From the NCBI GenBank assembly GCA_021737185.1, contig JAIPEL010000042.1:1-33723 (forward strand): 33,723 bases of DNA. The letters are read 5' to 3'. A program made the translations under genes and the position numbers. A model generated the notes under the pieces. That model was not told the DNA's origin. It saw only the letters and a program-made list of their open reading frames with translations, and did no database searches. This document shows, one piece after another, positions 22,564 to 31,139 of the stretch (within the stretch, counting starts at the first letter, position 1; every line of letters starts with the position of its first letter). The stretch comes from Desulfobacterales bacterium. GTDB lineage: Bacteria; Desulfobacterota; Desulfobacteria; Desulfobacterales; CAFBRK01.

Positions 22564-23349
22564 TTACACGCCGTCGTCGGCCTTGTCCCGGACCGAATCC
22601 GGCTGCTGGAAGAAAATTCCCTTGAGCCAGCCCAGTCCGAATTGCAGCAGCGCCACGTCATCCCGGCGAAGCGTATCCAGCGTTTCAGCCTCTATTGGAT
22701 ACCGGTCCAGAAAAGAGCTTTCGAACACGAACTGCCGGAAGTTGTCGATGTTGTAGCTGACCATGAAAAAAAGCTGCTTGGCTTTATCGGTCAGCTGGAT
22801 CACCCCCGGAAAAGAGCGCTTCCGGACGATGAGGTCGGTCCATTGGGCGTTGATTTCGTCCCGCAGGTCGACGCCCTGGTCCTGCCGCCATTCGGCCACG
22901 GTCCACTGCTTTTCTTCTTCGAACCCTTTGCAATGGGGCTCATTGACAAAAAAGTAAAAGCCTGCGTCGTCTGCGCCCTCTTTGTGCATCAGCGACCCCA
23001 CGCCCAGGGGATAATAGCGACAGGTCGAGGGGCGGTCCTCGTAGATGATGCAGCCGTCTTCCCGGACGAAGGGGCAGGACTGGCGTTCGTCGTCGAGAAG
23101 CTTCAAGGTGACCATGGGAAGATCGGTTTTTTCCATGAGCTGAACTTCGGTGTAAATGGCCAAAAACTCCTCGGAGCTCAACCCGAGCCGGGTTTTCAAT
23201 CCGATGATGTCATAGGGGGTCAGAACGATCTGGATTCCCCGGCAGCATTCGGTAAAGCAGGAAACCCCGGGATGACAACGGAACTGAAATCGCGAGTTCT
23301 TGCCGAGTCGAACCGGGGGTATTTCGGCCGTGGGGGTTTCATGAGTCAT
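22564..23349 (-). CDS. YkgJ family cysteine-cluster protein
   Basis: Proteins of this family carry a cysteine cluster thought to bind zinc or an iron-sulfur centre; their job is mostly unknown. The 261-residue protein has C25, C31, C35 and C36 (FRCHPGVSCFTECCRG), then C92 (SCPFV), C100 (DGCIIYEDRPSTC) and C110 before RYYPLGVG, which matches the family layout. The rest is a soluble domain of unknown type. The start at 23349 is preferred because AAGGA lies upstream and the longer frame to 23460 reads through the promoter. It is divergent from the PPC gene. Confidence 0.85.
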   Translation of the reverse strand: MTHETPTAEIPPVRLGKNSRFQFRCHPGVSCFTECCRGIQIVLTPYDIIGLKTRLGLSSEEFLAIYTEVQLMEKTDLPMVTLKLLDDERQSCPFVREDGCIIYEDRPSTCRYYPLGVGSLMHKEGADDAGFYFFVNEPHCKGFEEEKQWTVAEWRQDQGVDLRDEINAQWTDLIVRKRSFPGVIQLTDKAKQLFFMVSYNIDNFRQFVFESSFLDRYPIEAETLDTLRRDDVALLQFGLGWLKGIFFQQPDSVRDKADDGV

Positions 23350-23409
23350 GGTCTGAAATCCTTTCTGCTCTTTTTGAAATTCTCCGGAAGCCGTTCCGAA
23401 GGGTGGGCC

Positions 23410-23438
23410 AATGTAGAACAGAATCCGGTGATTGACAA
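23410..23438 (-). promoter_or_regulatory. Promoter for the YkgJ-type gene
   Basis: On the minus strand TTGTCA (23438-23433) and TACATT (23415-23410) are 17 bases apart, about 60 bases before the start codon at 23349. Confidence 0.5.
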
Positions 23439-23468
23439 CCGGCAATCCGAAACCCCGCAACGCGGTGG

Positions 23469-23498
23469 TTGACTTGTTCCGGGCATCGGCGCTATAGC
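23469..23498 (+). promoter_or_regulatory. Promoter for the PPC/DUF296 gene
   Basis: TTGACT (23469-23474) and TATAGC (23493-23498) are 18 bases apart and lie 33 bases before the ATG at 23532. Both boxes match the consensus well. Confidence 0.5.
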
Positions 23499-23531
23499 CT
23501 CTCCAAAGAAAAAAAAGGATCCATCAAAGAG

Positions 23532-23978
23532 ATGCAGAGCCATACGGCGATCACCGCCGAGGTTGCGCCGGGCCGGTTGTTCATCGGGCGGCTTTCTCAA
23601 GCGCCGGACCTGCTGGAAGGTCTGGAGGCATTTTTTTTGCGGCAGCAGATCCGGGCCGGCCTTTTTTCCGCGACAGGCACGGCCCTGAACGCCACCTTCG
23701 GCGTCTATGATTCGAGCCAGCAGGTCTACGCCGTCCGCGCCGAGAGCGGGCCCCTGGAGATCGTCTCCTGTTCGGGGTCTGTTTTCCCCGGCGAAGATCG
23801 TCCCGCCATCGTGGCCCACGTTGTTTTCGGCAATGGCCGGTCGATCCTTTGCGGGGGGCGGCTCTTTTCCCAAACTCCGGTGGAGGCCGTGGAGTTCGAA
23901 GTCCGGGAGCTCGTCGGGTCGCTTCCGATGCGGACCTATGATCCGCTCACCGGGCGGATGCGCTTGCACTTGCCCTGA
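23532..23978 (+). CDS. PPC (DUF296) domain protein
   Basis: The PPC domain (plants and prokaryotes conserved, DUF296) forms trimers. In plants it accompanies AT-hook DNA-binding motifs; in bacteria it stands alone and its role is unclear. The 148-residue protein is nearly all this domain: RLFIGRLSQAPDLLEGLEAF, RAGLFSATGTALNATFGVYD, EIVSCSGSVF, then IVAHVVFGNGRSILCGGRL and a closing TPVEAVEFEVREL. The conserved His of the family corresponds to that in VAHVVF. The start at 23532 has AAGGA about 13 bases upstream. It precedes ilvE by 99 bp. Confidence 0.83.
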   Translation: MQSHTAITAEVAPGRLFIGRLSQAPDLLEGLEAFFLRQQIRAGLFSATGTALNATFGVYDSSQQVYAVRAESGPLEIVSCSGSVFPGEDRPAIVAHVVFGNGRSILCGGRLFSQTPVEAVEFEVRELVGSLPMRTYDPLTGRMRLHLP

Positions 23979-24077
23979 CGCTGCTGCAGGGCGCTTTCAA
24001 CCAAAAACACTTTCGGCCCCGGGCCGGAACCCCCCTGGACGAAGACTACAGAGAAATCGAGCAAAACGGAGGTGGAG

Positions 24078-25145
24078 ATGGAAATTCGGATCGAAACGGC
24101 AAAAGAAAAAAAGACGAAACCGGAAGACGACAAGCTCGGTTTCGGAAGCATTTTCACCGATCACATGTTCAGCATGGACTACCATCCGGAAACGGGCTGG
24201 CACGCCCCCCGCATCGAGCCCTACGGTCCGTTCCGCCTCGATCCGTCCACCATGTTCTTTCATTACGGCCAGGGCGTCTTTGAAGGACTCAAGGCCTATC
24301 ACACCGACACCGGAGGCGTTCAGCTTTTCAGACCCCTGGACAACTTCAAGCGGATGAATCGTTCCTGCCGGCGGATGTGCATCCCGGAAATCGACGAAGC
24401 CTTCGCGCTGGAGTCGCTCAAAGCCCTGGTGAAACTGGAAAAGGGCTGGGTGCCGAAAACGCCGGAAACGTCCCTGTACATTCGTCCGACGATCATCGCC
24501 ACCGATCCCTTCCTGGGGGTTCGTGCCTCCAACACCTACCGGTACTTCGTCATTCTGTCCCCGGTGGGGGCCTACTATCCGGAAGGGTTCAATCCCATCA
24601 AGATCCTGGTCACCCGGGAGTATGTCAGGGCCGTGCGGGGCGGGGTCGGAGAGGCCAAAACGCCCGGCAATTACGCCGCCAGCCTGCTCGCCGGAGAAAA
24701 GGCCCACCAGGCGGGATATACCCAGGTGCTGTGGCTCGACGGCCGGGAGCAGAAATACGTCGAAGAAGTCGGCTCCATGAACATTTTCTTTGTCATCGAC
24801 GGGGAGCTGATCACGCCCGCGCTCAACGGCAGCATCCTTCCGGGCATCACCCGGGATTCGGTGCTTGCCCTGGCCCGCCATTGGGGGATGAAGGCCGCCG
24901 AGCGCCCTATCGGCATCGACGAGGTGTATCAGGCCCACGGCGAAGGAAAGCTTGAAGAGGTGTTCGGCGCCGGAACCGCTGCGGTGATCTCCCCGGTCGG
25001 AGAGCTCAACTACGACGGCAAGATCATTCATATCGCAGAAGGCGGCGTCGGACCGGTGGCAAAGAAGTTTTTCGACGCCATCATGGGAATTCAATACGGC
25101 CGCGAAAAGGATCCCCTGGGGTGGATCGTCCCGGTGACGGACTGA
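24078..25145 (+). CDS. ilvE: Branched-chain amino acid aminotransferase
   Basis: IlvE is a PLP enzyme (fold type IV) that makes leucine, isoleucine and valine from their keto acids using glutamate. The 355-residue length and pattern resemble the longer, eukaryote-like BCAT subgroup. Recognisable parts are FHYGQGVFEGLKAYH (61-75), the PLP lysine K194 in GEAKTPGNYAASLLAGEKAH, VEEVGSMNIFFV, SILPGITRDSVL and EVFGAGTAAVISPVG. ATG 24078 has GGAGG five bases upstream, better than the GTG at 24072. UGPase follows 49 bp later and may be cotranscribed. Confidence 0.95.
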   Translation: MEIRIETAKEKKTKPEDDKLGFGSIFTDHMFSMDYHPETGWHAPRIEPYGPFRLDPSTMFFHYGQGVFEGLKAYHTDTGGVQLFRPLDNFKRMNRSCRRMCIPEIDEAFALESLKALVKLEKGWVPKTPETSLYIRPTIIATDPFLGVRASNTYRYFVILSPVGAYYPEGFNPIKILVTREYVRAVRGGVGEAKTPGNYAASLLAGEKAHQAGYTQVLWLDGREQKYVEEVGSMNIFFVIDGELITPALNGSILPGITRDSVLALARHWGMKAAERPIGIDEVYQAHGEGKLEEVFGAGTAAVISPVGELNYDGKIIHIAEGGVGPVAKKFFDAIMGIQYGREKDPLGWIVPVTD

Positions 25146-25194
25146 TCCGGTTCCGGGGCGCCGTTAAAAAAGATCGGAAAGGAGTCGTGGTTTC

Positions 25195-26577
25195 ATGGCG
25201 GAGAACCCCGCGCATCTTCAAGCGTTCATCGAAAAGATGAAGGGCCGGCAGATGGACCCGATCGTCATCGATACATTTGCCGACTACTACCGCCAGGTGG
25301 TCGAAGGCGAAACCGGCCTGCTGTCCGACCGGGACATCTCGCCGGTGTCCCCCGATGAGCTGGTCAATGCCGAAGGGCTGCAGACGCACCGCGAGAAGGG
25401 GCGTGATGTCCTCGGCCGGACGATCATGATCAAGCTCAACGGCGGGCTGGGCACCAGCATGGGACTGACCGGCGCCAAGTCCCTTCTGGAGGTCAAACCG
25501 GGCAAAAGCTTTCTTTCGGTGATTTTGCGCCAGGCGGCCCATGCCGGGGTCGAACTGGCCCTGATGAACAGCTTCAGCACCCACGAAGATACCGCCGCCG
25601 CCGTCGAGGAGATGGGGGGAGGCCGCGCCCGGATGTTTCTTCAGCACATGTTTCCCAAAATCCTCCGGGAAGATCTGTCTCCGGCGAAATGGCCGGCAAA
25701 TTCGGACCTGGAATGGAATCCGCCGGGCCACGGCGACATTTATACCGCCTTAAAGACCTCGGGGCTGCTCGACGACCTTCTTGCCGAGGGTATTCAATAT
25801 GCCTTTATCTCCAACTCGGACAACCTGGGCGCGACCCTCGATTTTTCGCTTCTCGGATATTTTGCGGAAAACGATCTGCCGTTCATGATGGAGGTGGCCG
25901 AGCGGACCCCCGCAGACACCAAGGGCGGCCACCTGGCCCGGCACGAAAACGGACGGCTGATCCTCCGGGAAGTGGCCCAGTGTCCGGCCGACGAAATGGA
26001 GGCATTTACCGACATCGAGCTGTACCGGTTTTTCAACACCAACAACATCTGGGTGAATCTGCAGTTTCTCGCCGACTTGTTTTCAACCGAAAAAAGCGTG
26101 CGGCTGCCGATCATCCTGAACCCGAAGCCCCTCGACCCCCGGGATGAGAACAGTCCGCCCGTATTTCAGATCGAAACGGCCATGGGGGCGGCGATCTCCC
26201 TGTTCGAAGGGGCGTCGGCGGTGCAGGTGCCCAAGTCCCGCCTGATCCCGGTGAAAAAGTGCAACGACCTTCTGGTGCTCCGATCCGACTATGTCCTGTT
26301 GGAAGAGGGGGACTTTCCAAGGCTCAACCCGAAGCGTGCAACAGACCGGATCCGCGTCGACCTAGATCCTAATTTTTACAAAAAAATCGATCAGTTCAAT
26401 AAGAGATTCGCCGCCGGCGCCCCCTCCCTGGCGCAGTGCGAATCCTTGACCGTCCGCGGAGACGTCTACTTCGAGGCGCCGGTGACCGTGAAGGGACGTG
26501 CGACGGTCATCGGCCGACCTGACGCCCCGACAACGGTTGCCTCCGGAACCGTGTTGTCCGGTGAGCTGACGCTTTGA
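25195..26577 (+). CDS. UTP--glucose-1-phosphate uridylyltransferase (UDPGP family)
   Basis: This enzyme makes UDP-glucose from UTP and glucose-1-phosphate. It belongs to the UDPGP family best known from eukaryotes, not to the GalU type common in bacteria. The 460-residue protein has the nucleotide-binding signature KLNGGLGTSMG (80-90), WNPPGHGDIYTAL (about 182), FISNSDNLGA (about 207) and FNTNNIWVNL. A left-handed beta-helix-like C-terminus (VRGDVYFEAPVTVKGRATVI) ends the chain. AAGGAG lies before the ATG. It heads the glucan genes that follow in the same direction with gaps of 97 and 157 bp. Confidence 0.92.
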   Translation: MAENPAHLQAFIEKMKGRQMDPIVIDTFADYYRQVVEGETGLLSDRDISPVSPDELVNAEGLQTHREKGRDVLGRTIMIKLNGGLGTSMGLTGAKSLLEVKPGKSFLSVILRQAAHAGVELALMNSFSTHEDTAAAVEEMGGGRARMFLQHMFPKILREDLSPAKWPANSDLEWNPPGHGDIYTALKTSGLLDDLLAEGIQYAFISNSDNLGATLDFSLLGYFAENDLPFMMEVAERTPADTKGGHLARHENGRLILREVAQCPADEMEAFTDIELYRFFNTNNIWVNLQFLADLFSTEKSVRLPIILNPKPLDPRDENSPPVFQIETAMGAAISLFEGASAVQVPKSRLIPVKKCNDLLVLRSDYVLLEEGDFPRLNPKRATDRIRVDLDPNFYKKIDQFNKRFAAGAPSLAQCESLTVRGDVYFEAPVTVKGRATVIGRPDAPTTVASGTVLSGELTL

Positions 26578-26674
26578 ACCGAATCCAGCCTTCGAGGGGG
26601 GCCGCCTCCGAACGAAGCGGCCGGATGTCTTCCTTCAGCCCGATGCCGAAGCCGCCCGTTTTGGCAAAAACGAA

Positions 26675-29600
26675 ATGACCCCGCCAGACCCCAACACCCT
26701 CATCCAAACGCCGGTTCCCGGCGCGAAACTGCTGCGCTTTCGCGGGGACCTGGTGCGCTTTTCTCTTCGCGTCAAAAAAGGCGCAAAGGGAAGCGCCTGG
26801 CTTCGGACCAACATTGGCTGGGCCGGCATCGGGCGCAGGGAAATCGTCGGAGCCGTGGAAAGAGACGAGGCGCAGCTCGGCCTGGACTGGTTCGACCTTC
26901 CCATGGTCCGGACCGAAGCCGACCGGTTCGAAATCAGTGTGCCGCTGGCACAGGTCGGCCACTTCGGGGCCAAAAGCTGTTTCCAGCCCGAAAAGGGAGA
27001 GGCACCCCTGTGGCCCCCGGGACAGAACGTGACCGTCAACGTGGAACCGGCCGACACCTGCTGCGGGAACACCCTCTACAACGCCTTCGTCCGCCAATTC
27101 GAACCCGAAAAGGGCCGGCCTCAGGAGCTGTCCGAGGCCCAGAAAGAGACGGTCCGGCAGCTGGACGAAAGGGGCTTTGCGGTCATTCCACCGTCCGGAA
27201 CGTTTCGAGATCTGATCTCCGAGCTCGACTTCATCGTCCACACCCTCGGCTGCCGTTATCTACAGCTTCTTCCCATCAACCCCACCCCGACCACCTACGG
27301 CCGCATGGGCCGGTTCGGAAGCCCCTATGCGGCGCTGAGTTTTACCGCGGTAGACCCCGCACTGGCCCGGTTCGATCCCAAAGCCACCCCCCTGGACCAG
27401 TTCATCGAACTGCTGGACGCCGTCCATAGCAGAGGGGCAAAGATCCTTCTCGACCTGACCGTCAACCACACCGGATGGGCCGCGGACCTTCACGAGACCC
27501 ACCCGGAATGGCTCAAGCGAGACCCCCAGGGCCGCATCGAAAACCCCGGCGCCTGGGGCGTCACCTGGGAGGATCTGACCGAGCTAGACTACCGGCACCG
27601 GGCGCTATGGCGATACATGGCCGATGTTTTTCTGACCTGGAGCCGCCGCGGCGTGGACGGATTCCGCTGCGATGCCGGTTACATGGTGCCGCTGCCCGCG
27701 TGGAAGTACATCATCGCCAAGGTCCGCCAACAGTTTCCCGACACCCTGTTTTTCCTCGAAGGCCTCGGCGGAAAGCTTTCCGCTACCCGGGACTTGCTCG
27801 ATTCCGGCAATTTCAACTGGGCCTACTCGGAACTGTTCCAAGCTTTCGACCGGGGGGCCGTCGAGCACTACCTGCCCCAGGCGCTGGAAACCGCCCGCTG
27901 CGAGGGGCTCATGATTCACTTCTGCGAGACCCACGACAACAACCGCTTGGCGGCCACTTCCCACGATTTTTCCCGCATGCGGACCGCCCTGTGCGCCCTG
28001 GCCTCGGTTTGCGGCGGATTTGCCTTTGCCAACGGCGTCGAATGGTTTGCCGAACAAAAAATCGACGTTCATGGCAGCCCGTCTTTGAACTGGGGAGCGG
28101 AAACCAACCAGGTGGCCGAAATCCACCGCCTCACCGGACTGCTTCATCATCACCCGGCGTTTCACGACCGGGCCGATATCGAGATGATCCAGGAGGGAGG
28201 AGACAACTGTCTCGTCTTTTTCCGCCACCACCGCCCGACGGACCGGCGGCTGCTGATTGTCGTCAACCTGGATGCCGACCGCCCCGCAGAAGCCCGGTGG
28301 GATTCGACCCGGGCCAAGATCGACGGCATGTCAATGGTGGATCTTTTGACGGAACAAACCGTTCACGCCACCGAGGACGGAACCCAACACCGCCTGCCCC
28401 TTTCCCCCGGGCAGGTGCTCTGCCTCAGCGCCAGAAGCGAGGATCTGCTGGAGATCCAGGATGCCGAAGACGCAAACGGTGTCGATCCGGAGCGCCTTCG
28501 CATCCAGCGGCTTCGGGCCAAAGCCCTGGAAGTGCTCATCCAGGACCGTGGCATCCGCCACGTGGAGGAATCCACCCTGGCGGAGGCTGTCCGCCGGCTG
28601 GCCGCGGACCCGTCTGCCCTTTGCCGCGGCGACGGATCAGACGGGGCCGAGCCCCGGACCGTTTTTTGGCGCTGGCCCCAAGATCTGCGCCGGGAAGTCA
28701 TGGTTCCGCCGGGGCACTTTCTTCTGGTGACCGCGCCGGCACCGTTTCGGATCCGCATCATCGAAGACCATCGGTGTGTGGCCGCAGAAGACAGTCTCAA
28801 GACCGAAGACGGCCGTTCTTTTGCTCTGGTCGAACCCGGAGATCCGGTGCCGCGATCCCGGGCCCGGACCCTGGCCATTTCGGTGTTCGAGGCCGAGGCC
28901 CCGCGGCACGGCAGCGCCCGGCTTCGCTATCTTTCAACGTTCGAAGCCGAAACCGTAAAAACCGTTTTCAACCGCTCCGACCTGCTCGGCACCGAGCGCC
29001 TCCTGCTGGGCACCAACGGCATCGGGGGCATGCTTCGCGCTTCGCTCTCCTGGGGTAGACTCAACAGCCGGTACGATGCCCTGCTGGCCGCCAACCTGCA
29101 TCCGGAGGCCCCCGACGACCGGCGGATCCTGCTGACCCGGTGCAGGGCCTGGTCCGTGTTTCAAGGAACTTCCCAGCCGTTTGGAGACGACTGCTTGGAT
29201 ATGTTCACGGCCGACGGCGCCTCCCGGGGCATCTGGCGGTTTCGCCTCCCCACCGGCCAGGGGCAGCACACGATCATCTGCCTCGGCATCGAAATGCTGC
29301 CGGCAAAAAACGCCGTTCGCATGCTTTTTATCCGGCAGCCCGCGGGGCAGGATCCCCGGCTGCTTCCAGACGACAAACCGGTGTCGATCATCGTGCGGCC
29401 GGACATCGAGGACCGGTCGTTCCACGAAGTCACCAAAGCATACCTGGGGGCGGAGCACCGGTTTGCGCCCGCCGTTTCGGGCAAAAAAAACGGATTCGAC
29501 TTTCAACCGGATCCTGCCAGAGCCTTGAGCCTTCGGGCCCAAAAGGCCGCCTTTGTCCAGGAGCCGGAATGGTCTTATATGGTCCACCGGCCCCTGGAGG

Positions 29601-30982
29601 CGGAACGAGGGCTGGATCCGGACTCGGACCTGTTCAGCCCAGGGTATCTGACCGGCCGGCTCACCGGCGGCGGTCATCTGGAGATCACGGCGGCCGCCGC
29701 CGGCCGCCCGGAGCCGGAGCCTTTCGACCCGTCTTCGCTGCTTTCCTGGATGGCCGCGGCCTTTGAAAAAGATGCGCCGCTGGGTCCGGCGGCTGTGTGG
29801 AAGCTGGCCCTCGGGCACTATGTGGTGCGCAGAAAATCGCTGAGCACGGTCATTGCCGGCTATCCCTGGTTTCTGGACTGGGGCCGGGACACGCTCATTT
29901 TCGTCCGGGGGCTGATCGCCGCCGGCAGCCTCGATACCGCGGCCCGAATTTTGAAACAGTTTGCCGCCTTCGAAGACCGGGGGACGCTGCCGAACATGAT
30001 CCGGGGCGAAGACGCCGGCAACCGGGACACCTCCGATGCCCCGCTGTGGTTTTTCACCGCCTGCGCCGATTTTTGCGCTGCCGAGGGCTCGTTGGACTTT
30101 TTGGAAGCCGGCGTCGGACCCAGGACGGTGCGGGAGATCCTCAAAGACATGGCCGGGGCCATGATCGACGGAACCCCCAACGGCATCCGGATGGACCCGG
30201 CGTCGGGGCTGCTCTTCAGCCCGGCGCACTTTACCTGGATGGACACCAACCACCCGGCGGGAAGCCCCCGGCAGGGATATCCGGTGGAAATCCAGGCCCT
30301 CTGGTGGGCGGCCCTGAATTTTCTGGCCGGCGGAGCCGTTGCCGCGGAGAGTTCATGGGGGGAGCTGGCCGACCGCGTTCGCACCTCCATGGCAACCCTG
30401 TACGCCCGGAGGGCTCCGGAAATCGGCCTGAGCGACTGCCTCCATGCAACCTTCGGGACCCCGGCGGACAAGGCGACGGCCGACGACGCGCTTCGCCCCA
30501 ACCAGTTGTTTGCCTTCACCCTGGGCGCGGTGTCCGATTCAACGCTTGCCCGACGAATGCTGGAAGCCTGCCAGACGCTGGTGGTGCCCGGGGCCATCCG
30601 AAGCCTGGCCGACAGATCCGTCGAACACCCGCTTTCCATCCTGCACCACGGACGGGCGCTGGTCGACCCTCATCGGCCCTACCAGGGCCGGTACCTGGGA
30701 GACGAGGACACCCGCCGAAAGCCGGCCTACCACAACGGAACAGCCTGGACCTGGGTGTTTCCCTCTTTTTGCGAGGCCTGGGCGGCCGTGTTTCCCAAAA
30801 ACGGCCGTAAAACCGCCCTGGCCTACCTCGGCAGCGGCGCCCGGCTGCTGGAGGCCGGCTGCCTCGGCCATATGCCCGAAATTCTCGACGGCGACGCGCC
30901 CCATCATTTTCGGGGCTGCGACGCCCAGGCGTGGGGGGCCAGTGAATTTTTCCGCGTGTGGAAAAAACTTTCCGGAGCTTGA
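26675..30982 (+). CDS. Bifunctional glycogen debranching enzyme: GH13 alpha-amylase domain fused to GH133 amylo-1,6-glucosidase
   Basis: This very large protein (1435 residues) joins two enzymes. An N-terminal beta domain (about 1-130) is followed by a GH13 barrel (about 140-580). That barrel has a DLTVNHTGW region and a catalytic set at D333 (GFRCDAGYM), E362 (FFLEGLGG) and D421 (ETHDNN). A middle beta-rich part (about 600-1000) comes next. The C-terminal alpha/alpha barrel of amylo-alpha-1,6-glucosidase type (about 1030-1430) shows GYPWFLDWGRDT (D1068, D1072), LPNMIRGED and YHNGTAWTWVFP. By analogy with eukaryotic debranching enzyme, the first half would transfer short glucan stubs and the second would cleave the branch glucose. 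It lies between UGPase and phosphorylase. No strong RBS is seen at 26675. Confidence 0.9.
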   Translation: MTPPDPNTLIQTPVPGAKLLRFRGDLVRFSLRVKKGAKGSAWLRTNIGWAGIGRREIVGAVERDEAQLGLDWFDLPMVRTEADRFEISVPLAQVGHFGAKSCFQPEKGEAPLWPPGQNVTVNVEPADTCCGNTLYNAFVRQFEPEKGRPQELSEAQKETVRQLDERGFAVIPPSGTFRDLISELDFIVHTLGCRYLQLLPINPTPTTYGRMGRFGSPYAALSFTAVDPALARFDPKATPLDQFIELLDAVHSRGAKILLDLTVNHTGWAADLHETHPEWLKRDPQGRIENPGAWGVTWEDLTELDYRHRALWRYMADVFLTWSRRGVDGFRCDAGYMVPLPAWKYIIAKVRQQFPDTLFFLEGLGGKLSATRDLLDSGNFNWAYSELFQAFDRGAVEHYLPQALETARCEGLMIHFCETHDNNRLAATSHDFSRMRTALCALASVCGGFAFANGVEWFAEQKIDVHGSPSLNWGAETNQVAEIHRLTGLLHHHPAFHDRADIEMIQEGGDNCLVFFRHHRPTDRRLLIVVNLDADRPAEARWDSTRAKIDGMSMVDLLTEQTVHATEDGTQHRLPLSPGQVLCLSARSEDLLEIQDAEDANGVDPERLRIQRLRAKALEVLIQDRGIRHVEESTLAEAVRRLAADPSALCRGDGSDGAEPRTVFWRWPQDLRREVMVPPGHFLLVTAPAPFRIRIIEDHRCVAAEDSLKTEDGRSFALVEPGDPVPRSRARTLAISVFEAEAPRHGSARLRYLSTFEAETVKTVFNRSDLLGTERLLLGTNGIGGMLRASLSWGRLNSRYDALLAANLHPEAPDDRRILLTRCRAWSVFQGTSQPFGDDCLDMFTADGASRGIWRFRLPTGQGQHTIICLGIEMLPAKNAVRMLFIRQPAGQDPRLLPDDKPVSIIVRPDIEDRSFHEVTKAYLGAEHRFAPAVSGKKNGFDFQPDPARALSLRAQKAAFVQEPEWSYMVHRPLEAERGLDPDSDLFSPGYLTGRLTGGGHLEITAAAAGRPEPEPFDPSSLLSWMAAAFEKDAPLGPAAVWKLALGHYVVRRKSLSTVIAGYPWFLDWGRDTLIFVRGLIAAGSLDTAARILKQFAAFEDRGTLPNMIRGEDAGNRDTSDAPLWFFTACADFCAAEGSLDFLEAGVGPRTVREILKDMAGAMIDGTPNGIRMDPASGLLFSPAHFTWMDTNHPAGSPRQGYPVEIQALWWAALNFLAGGAVAAESSWGELADRVRTSMATLYARRAPEIGLSDCLHATFGTPADKATADDALRPNQLFAFTLGAVSDSTLARRMLEACQTLVVPGAIRSLADRSVEHPLSILHHGRALVDPHRPYQGRYLGDEDTRRKPAYHNGTAWTWVFPSFCEAWAAVFPKNGRKTALAYLGSGARLLEAGCLGHMPEILDGDAPHHFRGCDAQAWGASEFFRVWKKLSGA

Positions 30983-31139
30983 ACTTTACCTGTCCGCGTA
31001 TTAGAACTCTTCTCACGTCAGCCGCTCGGATAACCCGCCATCGACCCACAAGGTCCTTTGAACAGGCAGCCAGCGGCAGACGGCGGCCATTTTCCCACGA
31101 CCCTTTTGATTACCGCCTCTGCGCCAAGGAAAACCGAAC

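Noticed and set aside
27475..29058. A 527-codon frame within the debranching gene
   Set aside because: It is an out-of-frame shadow of the 1435-residue enzyme, with Arg/Pro/Gly-rich composition and no domain.
28934..30253. A 439-codon minus-strand frame opposite the debranching gene
   Set aside because: It is antisense to a well-supported gene and has no motif.
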